Part shown: piece by piece, positions 16,136-24,585 of the stretch
How the letters are laid out: the number at the start of each line of letters is the position of its first letter
Numbering within the stretch: the stretch's first letter is position 1
Source: Amycolatopsis arida
Lineage (GTDB): Bacteria; Actinomycetota; Actinomycetes; Mycobacteriales; Pseudonocardiaceae
Reading direction: 5' to 3'
Length of the DNA stretch: 64,000 nucleotides
NCBI RefSeq assembly: GCF_900115565.1
Contig: NZ_FOWW01000008.1
Location: forward strand, 62,001 to 126,000
Translations under genes and position numbers: made by a program
The notes under the pieces: model-generated
Told to the model about the DNA's origin: nothing
Database searches by the model: none
What the model saw: the letters and a program-made list of their open reading frames with translations, nothing else

Positions 16136-17080
16136 ATGTCGTCCTCGGTCGCCGTTCCCGTTGACCTGCCGAGCCCGCAGAGCGTGCGGCTGCGCAGGTG
16201 GTTCGCCACCCGGGTGCGTCCGCTCGCCGAGCGCAGCTCGCCGCGCGGCTACCAGCTGCGCGCGCTACGCAGCACGGCCGACAGCGCCGGCCTCACCCGA
16301 CTACCCCGGGGCACCCGGGCGTGGCCCGCCCGCTACGGCTCGGTCCGCGGGGTGTGGCTGCAGCCGCCGGGGGCCGACCCCGCGCGGGGCGCGCTGCTGT
16401 ACCTGCACGGTGGCGGTTTCGTGTTCGGCTCACCACGCTCCCACCGCACGCTGGCGTTCCGGCTGGCCCGGCGGATCGGGGTGCCGGTGTTCCTGCTGGA
16501 CTACCGGCGCGCGCCCGAGCACCGCTTCCCGGCGGCGGCCGACGACGCGCTCGCCGCCTACCGGCTCCTGTTGGCCAGGGGCTTCCCCGCGGACCGGATC
16601 AGCGTGGCCGGGGACTCCGCCGGCGGGCAGCTGACCGCCGGGCTGCTCGACGACCTCGTCCGGCTCCGCCTGCCGCGGCCCGCTCGGGCGCTGCTGCTGT
16701 CGCCGTGGCTCGACTTCGATCTGACGGAACTGCGGCGCCGCGACCGGGAACGGCGGGACCCCTTCGTTCCCCCGTCCTACGTGGAGAAGTGCCGCGCGGC
16801 CTACCTCGGCGGCCCCGACCACGCCCACCCCCGGCTGGACGTGCTGGGCACGGACAAGACCGGCTGGCCACCCGTGCTGGTCCAGGTGGGCGACACCGAG
16901 TGCCTGCTCGGCGACGCGGAGCGGCTGGCCGCCAAGGTGCGCGCCGCGGGCGGCACGGCCGAGCTGCAGGTGTGGCCCGGCCAGATCCACGTGTTCCCGA
17001 TCTTCGCCGGCTACCTGCCGGAGGCCGGGACCGCGGTGCGGCTCGCCGGCCGGTTCCTGCGCGGCGAACCGGCGGAATAG
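16136..17080 (+). CDS. Alpha/beta hydrolase, hormone-sensitive-lipase/acetyl-esterase family
   Basis: A 314-residue carboxylesterase of the HSL group: oxyanion-hole motif YLHGGGFVFGS, YRRAPEHRFPAAADD, nucleophile elbow G-D-S-A-G-G, an acid in the VQVGDTECL region, and the catalytic histidine in QIHVFPIF. The ATG at 16136 follows GGGAGG. It heads the plus-strand unit divergent from the AtuA/carboxylase operon. With the Baeyer-Villiger-type monooxygenase three genes downstream it could hydrolyse the ester or lactone that enzyme makes; the same pairing (LipR with MymA) is known in mycobacteria. Confidence 0.9.
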   Translation: MSSSVAVPVDLPSPQSVRLRRWFATRVRPLAERSSPRGYQLRALRSTADSAGLTRLPRGTRAWPARYGSVRGVWLQPPGADPARGALLYLHGGGFVFGSPRSHRTLAFRLARRIGVPVFLLDYRRAPEHRFPAAADDALAAYRLLLARGFPADRISVAGDSAGGQLTAGLLDDLVRLRLPRPARALLLSPWLDFDLTELRRRDRERRDPFVPPSYVEKCRAAYLGGPDHAHPRLDVLGTDKTGWPPVLVQVGDTECLLGDAERLAAKVRAAGGTAELQVWPGQIHVFPIFAGYLPEAGTAVRLAGRFLRGEPAE

Positions 17081-17081
17081 C

Positions 17082-17104
17082 CTTGTTGGCGACTTGCCAG
17101 CAAG
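17082..17104. promoter_or_regulatory. Interrupted palindrome before the enoyl-CoA hydratase gene
   Basis: CTTG-T-TGGC (17082-17090) and GCCA-G-CAAG (17096-17104) form an imperfect dyad in the 74-bp gap between the esterase and enoyl-CoA hydratase genes. Candidate operator of an internal promoter; no similarity to the 16062 site beyond the CAAG ends. Confidence 0.45.
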
Positions 17105-17154
17105 GCGGTGCTGGCTTACCGTTCGCAGGCGAAACGCCCAGCGAAGGAGGCCGC

Positions 17155-18063
17155 GTGGCGGAGTACGCCCAGATCACCTACACGGTCGCCGGCGGCGTCG
17201 CGACGATCACGTTGAACCGCCCCGAGGCCCGCAACGGCTACACCGTCACGATGGCCGACGAGCTGGCCGCCGCCTTCGCCGCGGCCGACGCCGACCACGA
17301 CGTGCGGGCGGTCGTGCTCACCGGCGCCGGCGAGGACTTCTGCGTGGGCGCCGACCTCAGCCAGGGCGGGTTCGACTTCGACGCCGAGCACGGCCCCGAA
17401 CCGCACTGGCAGGAGCCGGCCGGCCGGTGCGCCCGGCGGATCTTCGCGATGAACAAGCCGGTGATCGCCGCGATCCACGGCGCGGCCATCGGCGCCGGCA
17501 GCACCATCATCCTGCCGGCCGACTACCGGCTCGCCGCCACCGACGCCCGGTTCGGCTTCGTGTTCGTCCGCCGCGGGATCTATCCGGAGGGCGCCTCCGC
17601 CTGGTTCCTGCCGCGCCTGGTGGGCATGGGCACGGCGCTGGACTGGATGATCAGTGGTCGGGTGTTCTCCGCCGAGGAGGCCGAGGCCGCCGGCCTGGTG
17701 CACCGCCGCCACCCCGCGGACGAGCTGCTCGACCGGGCCCACGAGCTGGCTCGGGAGATCATCGCCACCGCGGCGCCGGTGTCGGTCGCGGTCACCCGGC
17801 AGCTGCTGTACCGGATGTCCGGGTCGGACTCGCCGCTGCCGGTGCACGCGCTGGACTCGAAGCTGATCGGCGGGCTGACCGGTAACCCGGACGCGGTGGA
17901 GGGCGTGCTGTCGTTCCTGCAGAAGCGGCCGCCGCGCTGGACACTACGGGTGCCCGAGGACCTGCCCGACTTCCTGCCCTGGCTGGACGGTTCCAGCGCC
18001 ACCGGGACGGACGACGCCGCGAAGGCCGACGAGGGTGACGAGGATGACCGCCACTCCCCCTGA
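17155..18063 (+). CDS. Enoyl-CoA hydratase/isomerase family protein
   Basis: A 302-residue crotonase-fold protein: TLNRPEARNGYTV, oxyanion-hole strands LTGAGEDFCVGADLS and AIHGAAIGAGSTIILPADY, RFGFVFVRRGIYPEGASAWFLPRLVG. The glutamate of the PEGAS segment matches one catalytic acid; the other active-site acid position (G-A-G-S) is not acidic, which is seen in hydratases of branched or aromatic acyl-CoAs and in isomerases. The GTG at 17155 has a strong GAAGGAGG. Its 3' end overlaps the decarboxylase-like gene by 20 bp. The acidic tail (TDDAAKADEGDEDD) is unconserved. AtuE is the hydratase of the Pseudomonas pathway, a possible functional counterpart. Confidence 0.88.
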   Translation: MAEYAQITYTVAGGVATITLNRPEARNGYTVTMADELAAAFAAADADHDVRAVVLTGAGEDFCVGADLSQGGFDFDAEHGPEPHWQEPAGRCARRIFAMNKPVIAAIHGAAIGAGSTIILPADYRLAATDARFGFVFVRRGIYPEGASAWFLPRLVGMGTALDWMISGRVFSAEEAEAAGLVHRRHPADELLDRAHELAREIIATAAPVSVAVTRQLLYRMSGSDSPLPVHALDSKLIGGLTGNPDAVEGVLSFLQKRPPRWTLRVPEDLPDFLPWLDGSSATGTDDAAKADEGDEDDRHSP

Positions 18064-18688
18064 CCGCTACCCGCCCGAGCCCTGGCACCTGGCCGGCCAG
18101 GCGTACCTGTCCACCTGGCTGGTGCCGGTGGCCGACCTGCCCCGCGTGCCGCGGGAGCTGCGCCCGGTGGTCGTGGCCGGCCGCGCGGTCGTGGTCACCG
18201 CGTGGATCGACTACCAACCACCCGGGCAGCTGAGCTACGCCGAGCTGCTGGCCACGGTCGCCGTGCGGGACGGGCACGGGCCCAGCGGACCCAGCGGACC
18301 CACTGCCACGATCACCGAGATCTGGGTGGACAGCGCGGTGTCGCTGGCCGGAGGGCGGGAGCTGTGGGGCATCCCGAAGGAGCTGGCCGCCTTCGACCTG
18401 CGGCACGGCCGCACGTTCACCGCGTCGGCCACCACGTCGCGGGACTGGATCGCCACCGCGGCCTTCACGTCCCGGCCCGGGCCGCCGGTCACCCTGCCGA
18501 GCCGGTTCCGGGTCGCCCAGGTGATGGACGGCGAGCCGCGGTCGAGCCGGGTGCGCGCCCGCGCCCGGCCGCACTGGGCCGCGGCGAGCTGGAGCGTCAA
18601 CCCCGCCGGACCGCTGGGTTACCTGGCCGGGCGCGCTCCCCTGCTGAGCGCGCGCCTGCGGGACTTCCGGATGCGCTTCGGCGGCTGA
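18044..18688 (+). CDS. Acetoacetate-decarboxylase-like protein
   Basis: A 214-residue member of the ADC fold: PVADLPRVPRELRPVV, EIWVDSAVSLAGGRELWGIPKELAAFDL and a C-terminal RFRMRFGG-like end. True ADC uses a PKK pair (Schiff-base lysine plus a pKa-lowering neighbour); here the motif reads PKE, so the first lysine is kept and the second replaced by glutamate. The enzyme may therefore be an ADC-superfamily hydratase/aldolase-type or other Schiff-base enzyme rather than a decarboxylase. I chose the ATG at 18044 (GAGGG 8 nt upstream) over a GTG at 18035. It overlaps the hydratase gene by 20 bp and precedes the monooxygenase by 17 bp. Confidence 0.78.
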   Translation: MTATPPDRYPPEPWHLAGQAYLSTWLVPVADLPRVPRELRPVVVAGRAVVVTAWIDYQPPGQLSYAELLATVAVRDGHGPSGPSGPTATITEIWVDSAVSLAGGRELWGIPKELAAFDLRHGRTFTASATTSRDWIATAAFTSRPGPPVTLPSRFRVAQVMDGEPRSSRVRARARPHWAAASWSVNPAGPLGYLAGRAPLLSARLRDFRMRFGG

Positions 18689-18705
18689 CCCGAGTGGAGG
18701 TGACG

Positions 18706-20244
18706 ATGACCGCGCGATCCGGGCCCGGACCCGAGCGCACCACCGCGGTGATCATCGGTGCGGGCTTCGGCGGCGTCGCCATGGGCATCGAGCTGCGCCG
18801 CGCCGGCGTGCACGACTTCGTGATCCTGGAGCGGGCACCCGACCTCGGCGGGGTGTGGCGGGACAACACCTACCCCGGTGCCGGTTGCGACGTGCCGTCG
18901 CCGCTGTACTCGTTCTCCTTCGAACGCCACCAGCGCTGGCCCCGCCGCTACGCCCAGCAGCGGGACATCCACGCCTACCTGGACCGCGTCGCGCGCAAGC
19001 ACGGCGTGGTCGACCACGTCCGCTTCCAGCGCGAGGTGGTGGCCGCGACGTTCGACGAGTCGACCGCGCGGTGGCGGGTCCGCACGGCCACCGGCGAGGA
19101 GCTCTCGGCGGCGGTGCTGATCCCGGCGGTCGGCCAACTGTCCCGGCCGGCCTACCCGGCGATCCCGGGAATCGACTCCTTCCGCGGGGCCGCGTTCCAC
19201 TCGGCCCGCTGGGACCACGACGTCGACCTCACCGGCCGGCGGGTGGCGGTGATCGGCACCGGGGCCAGTGCCATCCAGTTCGTGCCGGAGATCCAGCCGA
19301 GGGTCGGTCGGCTCACCGTGTTCCAGCGCTCGGCGCCCTACATCCTGCCCAAGCGCGACCACGACTACGCGTCCTGGCCGCACCGGGCCTTCCAGGTCCT
19401 GCCGCCGTTGCAGGCGCTGGACCGGCTGGGCTTCTGGCTGTACGCGGAGTTCGCCCAGCAGTGCCTGGCGAAGTGGCAGGGCTTCGTACCGCTGTTCAGA
19501 TGGCAGACGACACGGCACCTGCGCGCCGCGGTGCCCGACCCGGCGCTGCGCGCGCGGCTCACCCCGGACTACGAGATCGGCTGCAAGCGGGTGCTGTTCA
19601 GCAACGACTACCTGCCCGCGCTCACCCGAGCAGGCGTCGAGTTGGTCACCGAGCCGATCACCGAGATCGCCCCGACCGGGGTGCGCACCGCCGGCGGCAC
19701 CGAGCACCCGGCGGACGTCATCATCTACGGCACGGGGTTCGCCACGCTCGACCTGCTCGGGCCGGTCGAGATCACCGGGCTCGGCGGCAGGCGACTGTCG
19801 GCGGCGTGGCACGCCGGCGCCCGCGCCCACCTCGGCATCACGGTGCCCGGGTTCCCGAACATGTTCCTGATGTACGGCCCGAACACCAACCTCGGCGGCG
19901 GCTCGATCATCCACGTGCTGGAGAGCCAGGCCCGCTACATCCGGCAGGCGGTGCGGCGGCTGGTCGCGCACCCCGGCCACTACCTCGACGTGCGGACCGA
20001 GGTGGAGCGGCGCTGGGACGACGAGGTGCAGCGCCGGCTGGCGCGGTCGGTGTGGACGCGGTGCCGCAGCTGGTACCGCAACGAGCACGGCCGGGTGGTG
20101 GCGAACTGGCCCGGCCGCACCGGGGAGTACCGGCGGCGCACCCGCCGGTTCGACGTCACCGACTACCGGATCGGCGCCGCGAGCGGGTCGACGTCCGATG
20201 TGGACGTTGTCCCGGAACGGTCGCCGAAGCTCGACGCGGTGTAA
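18706..20244 (+). CDS. Flavin-containing monooxygenase, Baeyer-Villiger type
   Basis: A 512-residue flavoprotein monooxygenase. It has the FAD loop GAGFGG near residue 17, the W-R-D-N-T-Y-P-G-A-G-C-D segment, the Baeyer-Villiger fingerprint FRGAAFHSARWD, and the NADPH loop GTGASA. Overall it resembles mycobacterial EthA/MymA-type enzymes. Start ATG 18706 after GGAGG. Last gene of the plus-strand unit; it ends 7 bp before a convergent transporter gene. Expected to oxidise a ketone to an ester or lactone for the adjacent esterase. Substrate unknown. Confidence 0.9.
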   Translation: MTARSGPGPERTTAVIIGAGFGGVAMGIELRRAGVHDFVILERAPDLGGVWRDNTYPGAGCDVPSPLYSFSFERHQRWPRRYAQQRDIHAYLDRVARKHGVVDHVRFQREVVAATFDESTARWRVRTATGEELSAAVLIPAVGQLSRPAYPAIPGIDSFRGAAFHSARWDHDVDLTGRRVAVIGTGASAIQFVPEIQPRVGRLTVFQRSAPYILPKRDHDYASWPHRAFQVLPPLQALDRLGFWLYAEFAQQCLAKWQGFVPLFRWQTTRHLRAAVPDPALRARLTPDYEIGCKRVLFSNDYLPALTRAGVELVTEPITEIAPTGVRTAGGTEHPADVIIYGTGFATLDLLGPVEITGLGGRRLSAAWHAGARAHLGITVPGFPNMFLMYGPNTNLGGGSIIHVLESQARYIRQAVRRLVAHPGHYLDVRTEVERRWDDEVQRRLARSVWTRCRSWYRNEHGRVVANWPGRTGEYRRRTRRFDVTDYRIGAASGSTSDVDVVPERSPKLDAV

Positions 20245-20251
20245 CGCGTAC

Positions 20252-21223
20252 TCATCGCTCCGGCGCCGGGACGGCCGGGGCGGTGCGGGCCGGGCGGCGC
20301 GCCCAGTAGGTGGCCAGTGCCGAGCCGGACACGTTGTGCCACACGGAGAACAACGCGCCCGGCAACGCGGCCAACGGGGCGAAGTGCGCGGTGGCCAGGC
20401 TCGCCGCCAACCCGGAGTTCTGCATGCCCACCTCGATCGACACCGCCCGCCGTGCGGTCTCGTCCAGCCGCACCAGCCGGGCCACGCCGTAGCCGAGCGC
20501 GAGGCCGACGCCGTTGTGCAGCACCACGGCCAGCACCAGCAGGGCGCCGCTGCTGGCCATCACGGCGCTGTTCGCCCCCACCACCGCGGCGACGACCACG
20601 ACGATCCCGGTGACCGAGACCAGCGGCAGGTAGGGCAGCACCCGCTCGACCAGCCGCCCGGCGAACGCCCTGACCACCACGCCGGCGACCACCGGCACCA
20701 GCACGATCTGCACGATCGACTCGAACAGCGCCCAGAAGCTCACCGGCAGCGCCGAGCCGGCCAGCCACAGCACCAACAGCGGGGTCAGCACCGGGGCGAG
20801 CACGGTGGCCACCGAGGTCAACGTCACCGACAGCGCCACGTCGCCCCTGGCGAGGTACACGATCACGTTCGATGCGGTGCCGCCGGGCGCGGAGCCGACC
20901 AGCACCATCCCGACGAGCAGCAACCCGGTCAGCCCCAGCGCCGAGGCTACGCCCCACGCGGTGAGCGGCATGATCACGAACTGCGCGGCGAGGCCCACCA
21001 GCACCGCCCACGGCCGGCGCAGCACCCGGGTGAAGTCGACGGCCCGCAGGGTGAGCCCCATCCCGAACATGATCACCCCGAGCAGCACCGGGATGGCGCC
21101 GGTGAGCACGGCGACCTGGCCGGGCAGCACCAGCCCCACCACGCCGCCGAGGATCACCAGCAGGGCGAACCACCGCCCCACGACGTCGGCGAGCCGGCGC
21201 AGCGCGCTCCGTGGTTGCACCAT
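20252..21223 (-). CDS. Bile acid:sodium symporter (BASS) family transporter
   Basis: A 323-residue polytopic protein with about ten membrane helices. It carries the BASS-family motifs GMGLTLRAVDF, VLVGSAPGGTASNVIVYLARGD (crossover/sodium-site region) and SIEVGMQNSGLAASLATAHF (second crossover). I prefer the ATG at 21223 (GGGAG 5 nt upstream) to a GTG six bases earlier, which lies within that ribosome binding site. Members import bile acids, pantothenate or other organic anions with sodium. Convergent with the monooxygenase gene; an uptake role for that pathway is possible but not shown. Confidence 0.87.
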   Translation of the reverse strand: MVQPRSALRRLADVVGRWFALLVILGGVVGLVLPGQVAVLTGAIPVLLGVIMFGMGLTLRAVDFTRVLRRPWAVLVGLAAQFVIMPLTAWGVASALGLTGLLLVGMVLVGSAPGGTASNVIVYLARGDVALSVTLTSVATVLAPVLTPLLVLWLAGSALPVSFWALFESIVQIVLVPVVAGVVVRAFAGRLVERVLPYLPLVSVTGIVVVVAAVVGANSAVMASSGALLVLAVVLHNGVGLALGYGVARLVRLDETARRAVSIEVGMQNSGLAASLATAHFAPLAALPGALFSVWHNVSGSALATYWARRPARTAPAVPAPER

Positions 21224-21341
21224 CGTCACTCCCGAGTGTCCGTCGACGCCGTAGACCAGGCCGGCTCACTCTAACGAGAAGGTCCCACCTTTCGCTCCGT
21301 CGTGATCGAGTGGTGATCACTGTGCTGTGGAACACGCCGAC

Positions 21342-21389
21342 ACGCCGCATGTTGGGTCTTCGCGCGTCGCACACCCCAACATGTAGTCT
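21342..21389 (+). promoter_or_regulatory. Pair of NrdR boxes upstream of nrdAB
   Basis: Two 16-bp sites at 21342-21357 (core CGCATGTTG) and 21374-21389 (core CAACATGTAG) match the NrdR-box pattern at about 12 of 16 positions each and are centred 32 bp apart, i.e. three helical turns, as in known NrdR-regulated nrd promoters. They lie about 260-300 bp before the nrdA start. NrdR is the ATP/dATP-sensing repressor of ribonucleotide reductase genes; its own gene is not in this window. Confidence 0.65.
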
Positions 21390-21646
21390 CTGATCATCGA
21401 CAGCCTGCGGGTCGACGATGACCGTCGAGATCCCCGCGGGCACGGCGTGGCGAGCACCTCCCGCGGTGGTGCGTGGCGCGGCGGTACCGGCCGAACGGGC
21501 CGGCGCCCGGCGGTGTCCTGGGGCGGTTCCTGGGGGTTCCGCCCGCCGCGGGAGGGTCTCGCGCGCCCGCGTCGACCCTGCAGTCGTGTCGCCCAGCACG
21601 CCGGCGTCCGCCGGTGTGCCGATCCAACGCGCCCTTTGGAGTTCGC
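21390..21646 (+). promoter_or_regulatory. Long GC-rich nrdA leader, structure unknown
   Basis: About 257 nt separate the NrdR boxes from the nrdA ATG without a plausible gene. Several strong dyads can be drawn (e.g. GGCCGAACGGGCC around 21489-21501 and GGTTCC...), suggesting a structured 5' UTR. I looked for cobalamin-riboswitch landmarks because some actinomycete nrd operons carry one, and could not find a convincing B12 box. Confidence 0.3.
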
Positions 21647-24574
21647 ATGTCCCTGGAGACCACCTCGCCGCCGTCCGCGGCGGACGCCAGCACCGCACCG
21701 GTGCGGGTGATTCGGCGCGACGGCAGCGTGTCGTCGTTCGACCCGACCAAGATCTCGGTCGCGATGACGAAGGCGTTCCTCGCCGTCGAGGGCGACGACG
21801 CGGCCACGTCCTCCCGCGTCCACCACGTGGTCGAGGAGCTGACCGGCCAGGTCACCGACGCGCTGCTGCGGCACGCCGGCCCGGAGCCCGCGCTGCACAT
21901 CGAGCAGATCCAGGACCAGGTGGAGCTGGCGCTCATGCGCGGCGGCCACCACAAGGTCGCCCGTGCCTACGTGCTCTACCGGGAGGAGCGGGCCAGGGCG
22001 CGCGCGGCCAGCCGGCCGGCCGAGGCGCCGGCGCGGCCCGAGCTGCGGGTCCGGGCGGCGGACGGCACCCTCGCTCCGCTGGACTGGGACCGGGTGGCGC
22101 ACGTGGTGGGCGAGGCGGTCGCCGGGCTGGCCGACGTCGCGGCCGAGCCGGTGCTCGCCGAGACCCGGCGCAACCTCTACGACGGCATCGGCGCCGACGA
22201 GCTGGCGCTGGCGCAGATCATGGCCGCCCGCACGCTGGTGGAGCAGGAGCCGAACTACTCCTTCGTCAGTGCCCGGCTGCTGCTGGACAAGCTGCGCGCC
22301 GAAGCGCTGAGCCACCTGGCCGGCGCGGCGCGGCAGGCCAACCAGGACGAGATGGCCGCCGGCTACGGCGACTACTTCCGCGACTACGTGCACCGCGCGG
22401 TGGAGCTGGAGCTGCTCGACCCGGAGCTCACCCGGTTCGACCTCGACCGGATCACCGCCGCGCTGCGGCCCGAGCGGGACCTGAACTTCGGCTTCCTCGG
22501 TCTGCAGACGCTGTACGACCGGTATTTCCTGCACGAGAACGGGACTCGGTTCGAGCTGCCGCAGGCGTTCTTCATGCGGGTGGCGATGGGACTGGCGCTG
22601 CGCGAGGACGACCGGGAGCGGCGTGCGGTCGAGTTCTACGAGTTGCTGTCGACGTTCGCGTTCATGGCCTCGACGCCGACGCTGTTCAACTCGGGTACCA
22701 CCCGGCCACAGCTGTCGTCGTGCTTCCTGACCACGGTCGACGACGACCTCGACTCGATCTTCCAGGCGTACAAGAACAACGCGTTGCTGGCGAAGTACTC
22801 GGGCGGGCTGGGCAACGACTGGACGCCGGTGCGCGGTCTCGGTGCGCACATCAAGGGCACCAACGGCCGGTCGCAGGGCGTGGTGCCGTTCTTGAAGATC
22901 GCCAACGACACGGCGGTGGCGGTGAACCAGGGCGGCAAGCGCAAGGGCGCGGCGTGCGCGTACCTGGAGACGTGGCACGTCGACATCGAGGAGTTCCTCG
23001 ACCTGCGCAAGAACACCGGTGACGAGCGCCGGCGCACCCACGACATGAACACCGCGAACTGGGTGCCCGACGAGTTCCTCCGCCGGGTCGAGGCGGACGG
23101 CGAGTGGACGCTGTTCTCCCCGGACGAGGTGCCGGACCTGCACGACCTCTACGGCACGGCGTTCGCCGAGCGGTACCGGGAGTACGAGGCCATGGCCGAC
23201 CGCGGGGAGATCACGGTGTTCCGCCGGGTCCGTGCGGTGGAGCTGTGGCGGCGGATGCTGACCATGCTGTTCGAGACCGGGCACCCGTGGATCACCTTCA
23301 AGGACCCGTGCAACCTGCGCTCGCCACAGCAGCACGTGGGCGTGGTGCACTCGTCGAACCTGTGTACCGAGATCACCCTGAACACCAGCACGGACGAGGT
23401 CGCGGTGTGCAACCTGGGCTCGGTGAACCTGGTGGCGCACGTCGGGCCGGACGGGCTGGACACCGAGCGGCTGGCCCGGACCGTGCACACCGCGGTGCGG
23501 ATGCTCGACAACGTGGTCGACATCAACTTCTACACGATCCCGGAGGCTCGCCGGTCCAATCTGCGGCATCGGCCGGTCGGGCTGGGCCTGATGGGCTTCC
23601 AGGACGCGCTGTTCGAGCTCGGCGTGCCGCTGGCCTCGGACGCGGCCGTGGAGTTCGCCGACCGCAGCATGGAGCACCTGAGCTACCACGCCATCTCCGC
23701 GTCGGTGGACCTCGCGGCCGAGCGGGGCCGGTACGCCACGTTCGAGGGATCGTTGTGGAGCAAGGGAATCCTGCCGATCGACTCGATCGAGCTGCTGGCG
23801 AAGGCCAGGGAGGGCGACGTCCTCGACGTCGACACCTCGTCCACGCTGGACTGGGACGGGCTGCGCGAGCGGGTGCGCACGGTGGGGATGCGCAACTCCA
23901 ACGTCATGGCGATCGCGCCGACCGCGACGATCTCCAACATCTGCGGGGTCGGGCAGTCGATCGAGCCGCAGTTCCGGAACCTGTTCGTCAAGTCCAACAT
24001 GTCCGGTGACTTCACCGTGGTGAACCCGTACCTGGTGCGCCGGCTGAAGGAGCGCGGGCTGTGGGACGAGGTGATGGTCGCCGACCTGAAGTACTTCGAC
24101 GGCAGCCTCGGTGAGATCGACCGGGTGCCCGATGACCTCAAGGAGCTGTTCGCGACGGCGTTCGAGGTGGACAGCCGCTGCTTGGTCGACGCGGCGTCGC
24201 GCCGGCAGAAGTGGATCGACCAGGCGCAGTCGCTGAACCTGTACATCGCCGCGCCGAGCGGCCGCAAGCTCGACGAGCTGTACCGCTACGCCTGGCACAA
24301 GGGTCTGAAGACCACCTACTACCTGCGGGCGCAGTCGGCCACGCACGTGGAGAAGAGCACCCTGCGCGGCACCGACGGCCGGCTCAACGCCGTGCCCGCC
24401 GGCACCCGAGGCACCAACACAGTGCCCGCCGGCACCCGAGGCACCAACACAGTGCCCGCCGGCACCGGTTCCGTGCCCGCGGCGGCCGTGCCGGCGGTGG
24501 CGCCCTCCCCCGCGCCCGCCGCCGAGCCGGCGGCCTGCCGGATCGACGACCCCGACTGCGAAGCCTGCCAGTGA
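21647..24574 (+). CDS. nrdA: Ribonucleoside-diphosphate reductase alpha subunit (class I)
   Basis: A 975-residue catalytic subunit. Residues about 18-105 form an ATP cone ([17 protein letters not shown]), followed by a second, degenerate cone-like segment (about 125-215). The barrel carries the expected cysteines: LSSCFL, the thiyl-radical NLCTEI, and VCNLGS; radical-transfer tyrosines appear in TTYYLRAQ. The flexible C-terminal tail ends in the redox pair D-C-E-A-C-Q. Odd: between the barrel and that tail lie 2.5 copies of [10 protein letters not shown] (residues about 916-941), encoded by the 30-bp repeat family. The ATG at 21647 follows GGAG. It reduces ribonucleotides with the beta subunit encoded 11 nt downstream; NrdR control is likely. 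Confidence 0.95.
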   Translation: MSLETTSPPSAADASTAPVRVIRRDGSVSSFDPTKISVAMTKAFLAVEGDDAATSSRVHHVVEELTGQVTDALLRHAGPEPALHIEQIQDQVELALMRGGHHKVARAYVLYREERARARAASRPAEAPARPELRVRAADGTLAPLDWDRVAHVVGEAVAGLADVAAEPVLAETRRNLYDGIGADELALAQIMAARTLVEQEPNYSFVSARLLLDKLRAEALSHLAGAARQANQDEMAAGYGDYFRDYVHRAVELELLDPELTRFDLDRITAALRPERDLNFGFLGLQTLYDRYFLHENGTRFELPQAFFMRVAMGLALREDDRERRAVEFYELLSTFAFMASTPTLFNSGTTRPQLSSCFLTTVDDDLDSIFQAYKNNALLAKYSGGLGNDWTPVRGLGAHIKGTNGRSQGVVPFLKIANDTAVAVNQGGKRKGAACAYLETWHVDIEEFLDLRKNTGDERRRTHDMNTANWVPDEFLRRVEADGEWTLFSPDEVPDLHDLYGTAFAERYREYEAMADRGEITVFRRVRAVELWRRMLTMLFETGHPWITFKDPCNLRSPQQHVGVVHSSNLCTEITLNTSTDEVAVCNLGSVNLVAHVGPDGLDTERLARTVHTAVRMLDNVVDINFYTIPEARRSNLRHRPVGLGLMGFQDALFELGVPLASDAAVEFADRSMEHLSYHAISASVDLAAERGRYATFEGSLWSKGILPIDSIELLAKAREGDVLDVDTSSTLDWDGLRERVRTVGMRNSNVMAIAPTATISNICGVGQSIEPQFRNLFVKSNMSGDFTVVNPYLVRRLKERGLWDEVMVADLKYFDGSLGEIDRVPDDLKELFATAFEVDSRCLVDAASRRQKWIDQAQSLNLYIAAPSGRKLDELYRYAWHKGLKTTYYLRAQSATHVEKSTLRGTDGRLNAVPAGTRGTNTVPAGTRGTNTVPAGTGSVPAAAVPAVAPSPAPAAEPAACRIDDPDCEACQ
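24392..24468 (-). repeat. 30-bp repeat array (2 copies plus partial) in the nrdA 3' region
   Basis: Two identical 30-bp units and a partial third. Read on the minus strand, each starts CCGGCGGGCACTG, contains TGTTGGTGCCTC, and differs from the 9441-9633 unit at only three of 30 positions. On the coding strand they give [10 protein letters not shown]. The array again ends on the 13-bp core CCGGCGGGCACGG. Confidence 0.93.
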
Positions 24575-24585
24575 GGAGCCCCGAC

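Noticed and set aside
21390-21646. Cobalamin riboswitch in the nrdA leader
   Set aside because: Some actinomycete nrd operons carry one, and GC-rich dyads are present, but I could not find the B12 box or the other conserved short segments in the right order.
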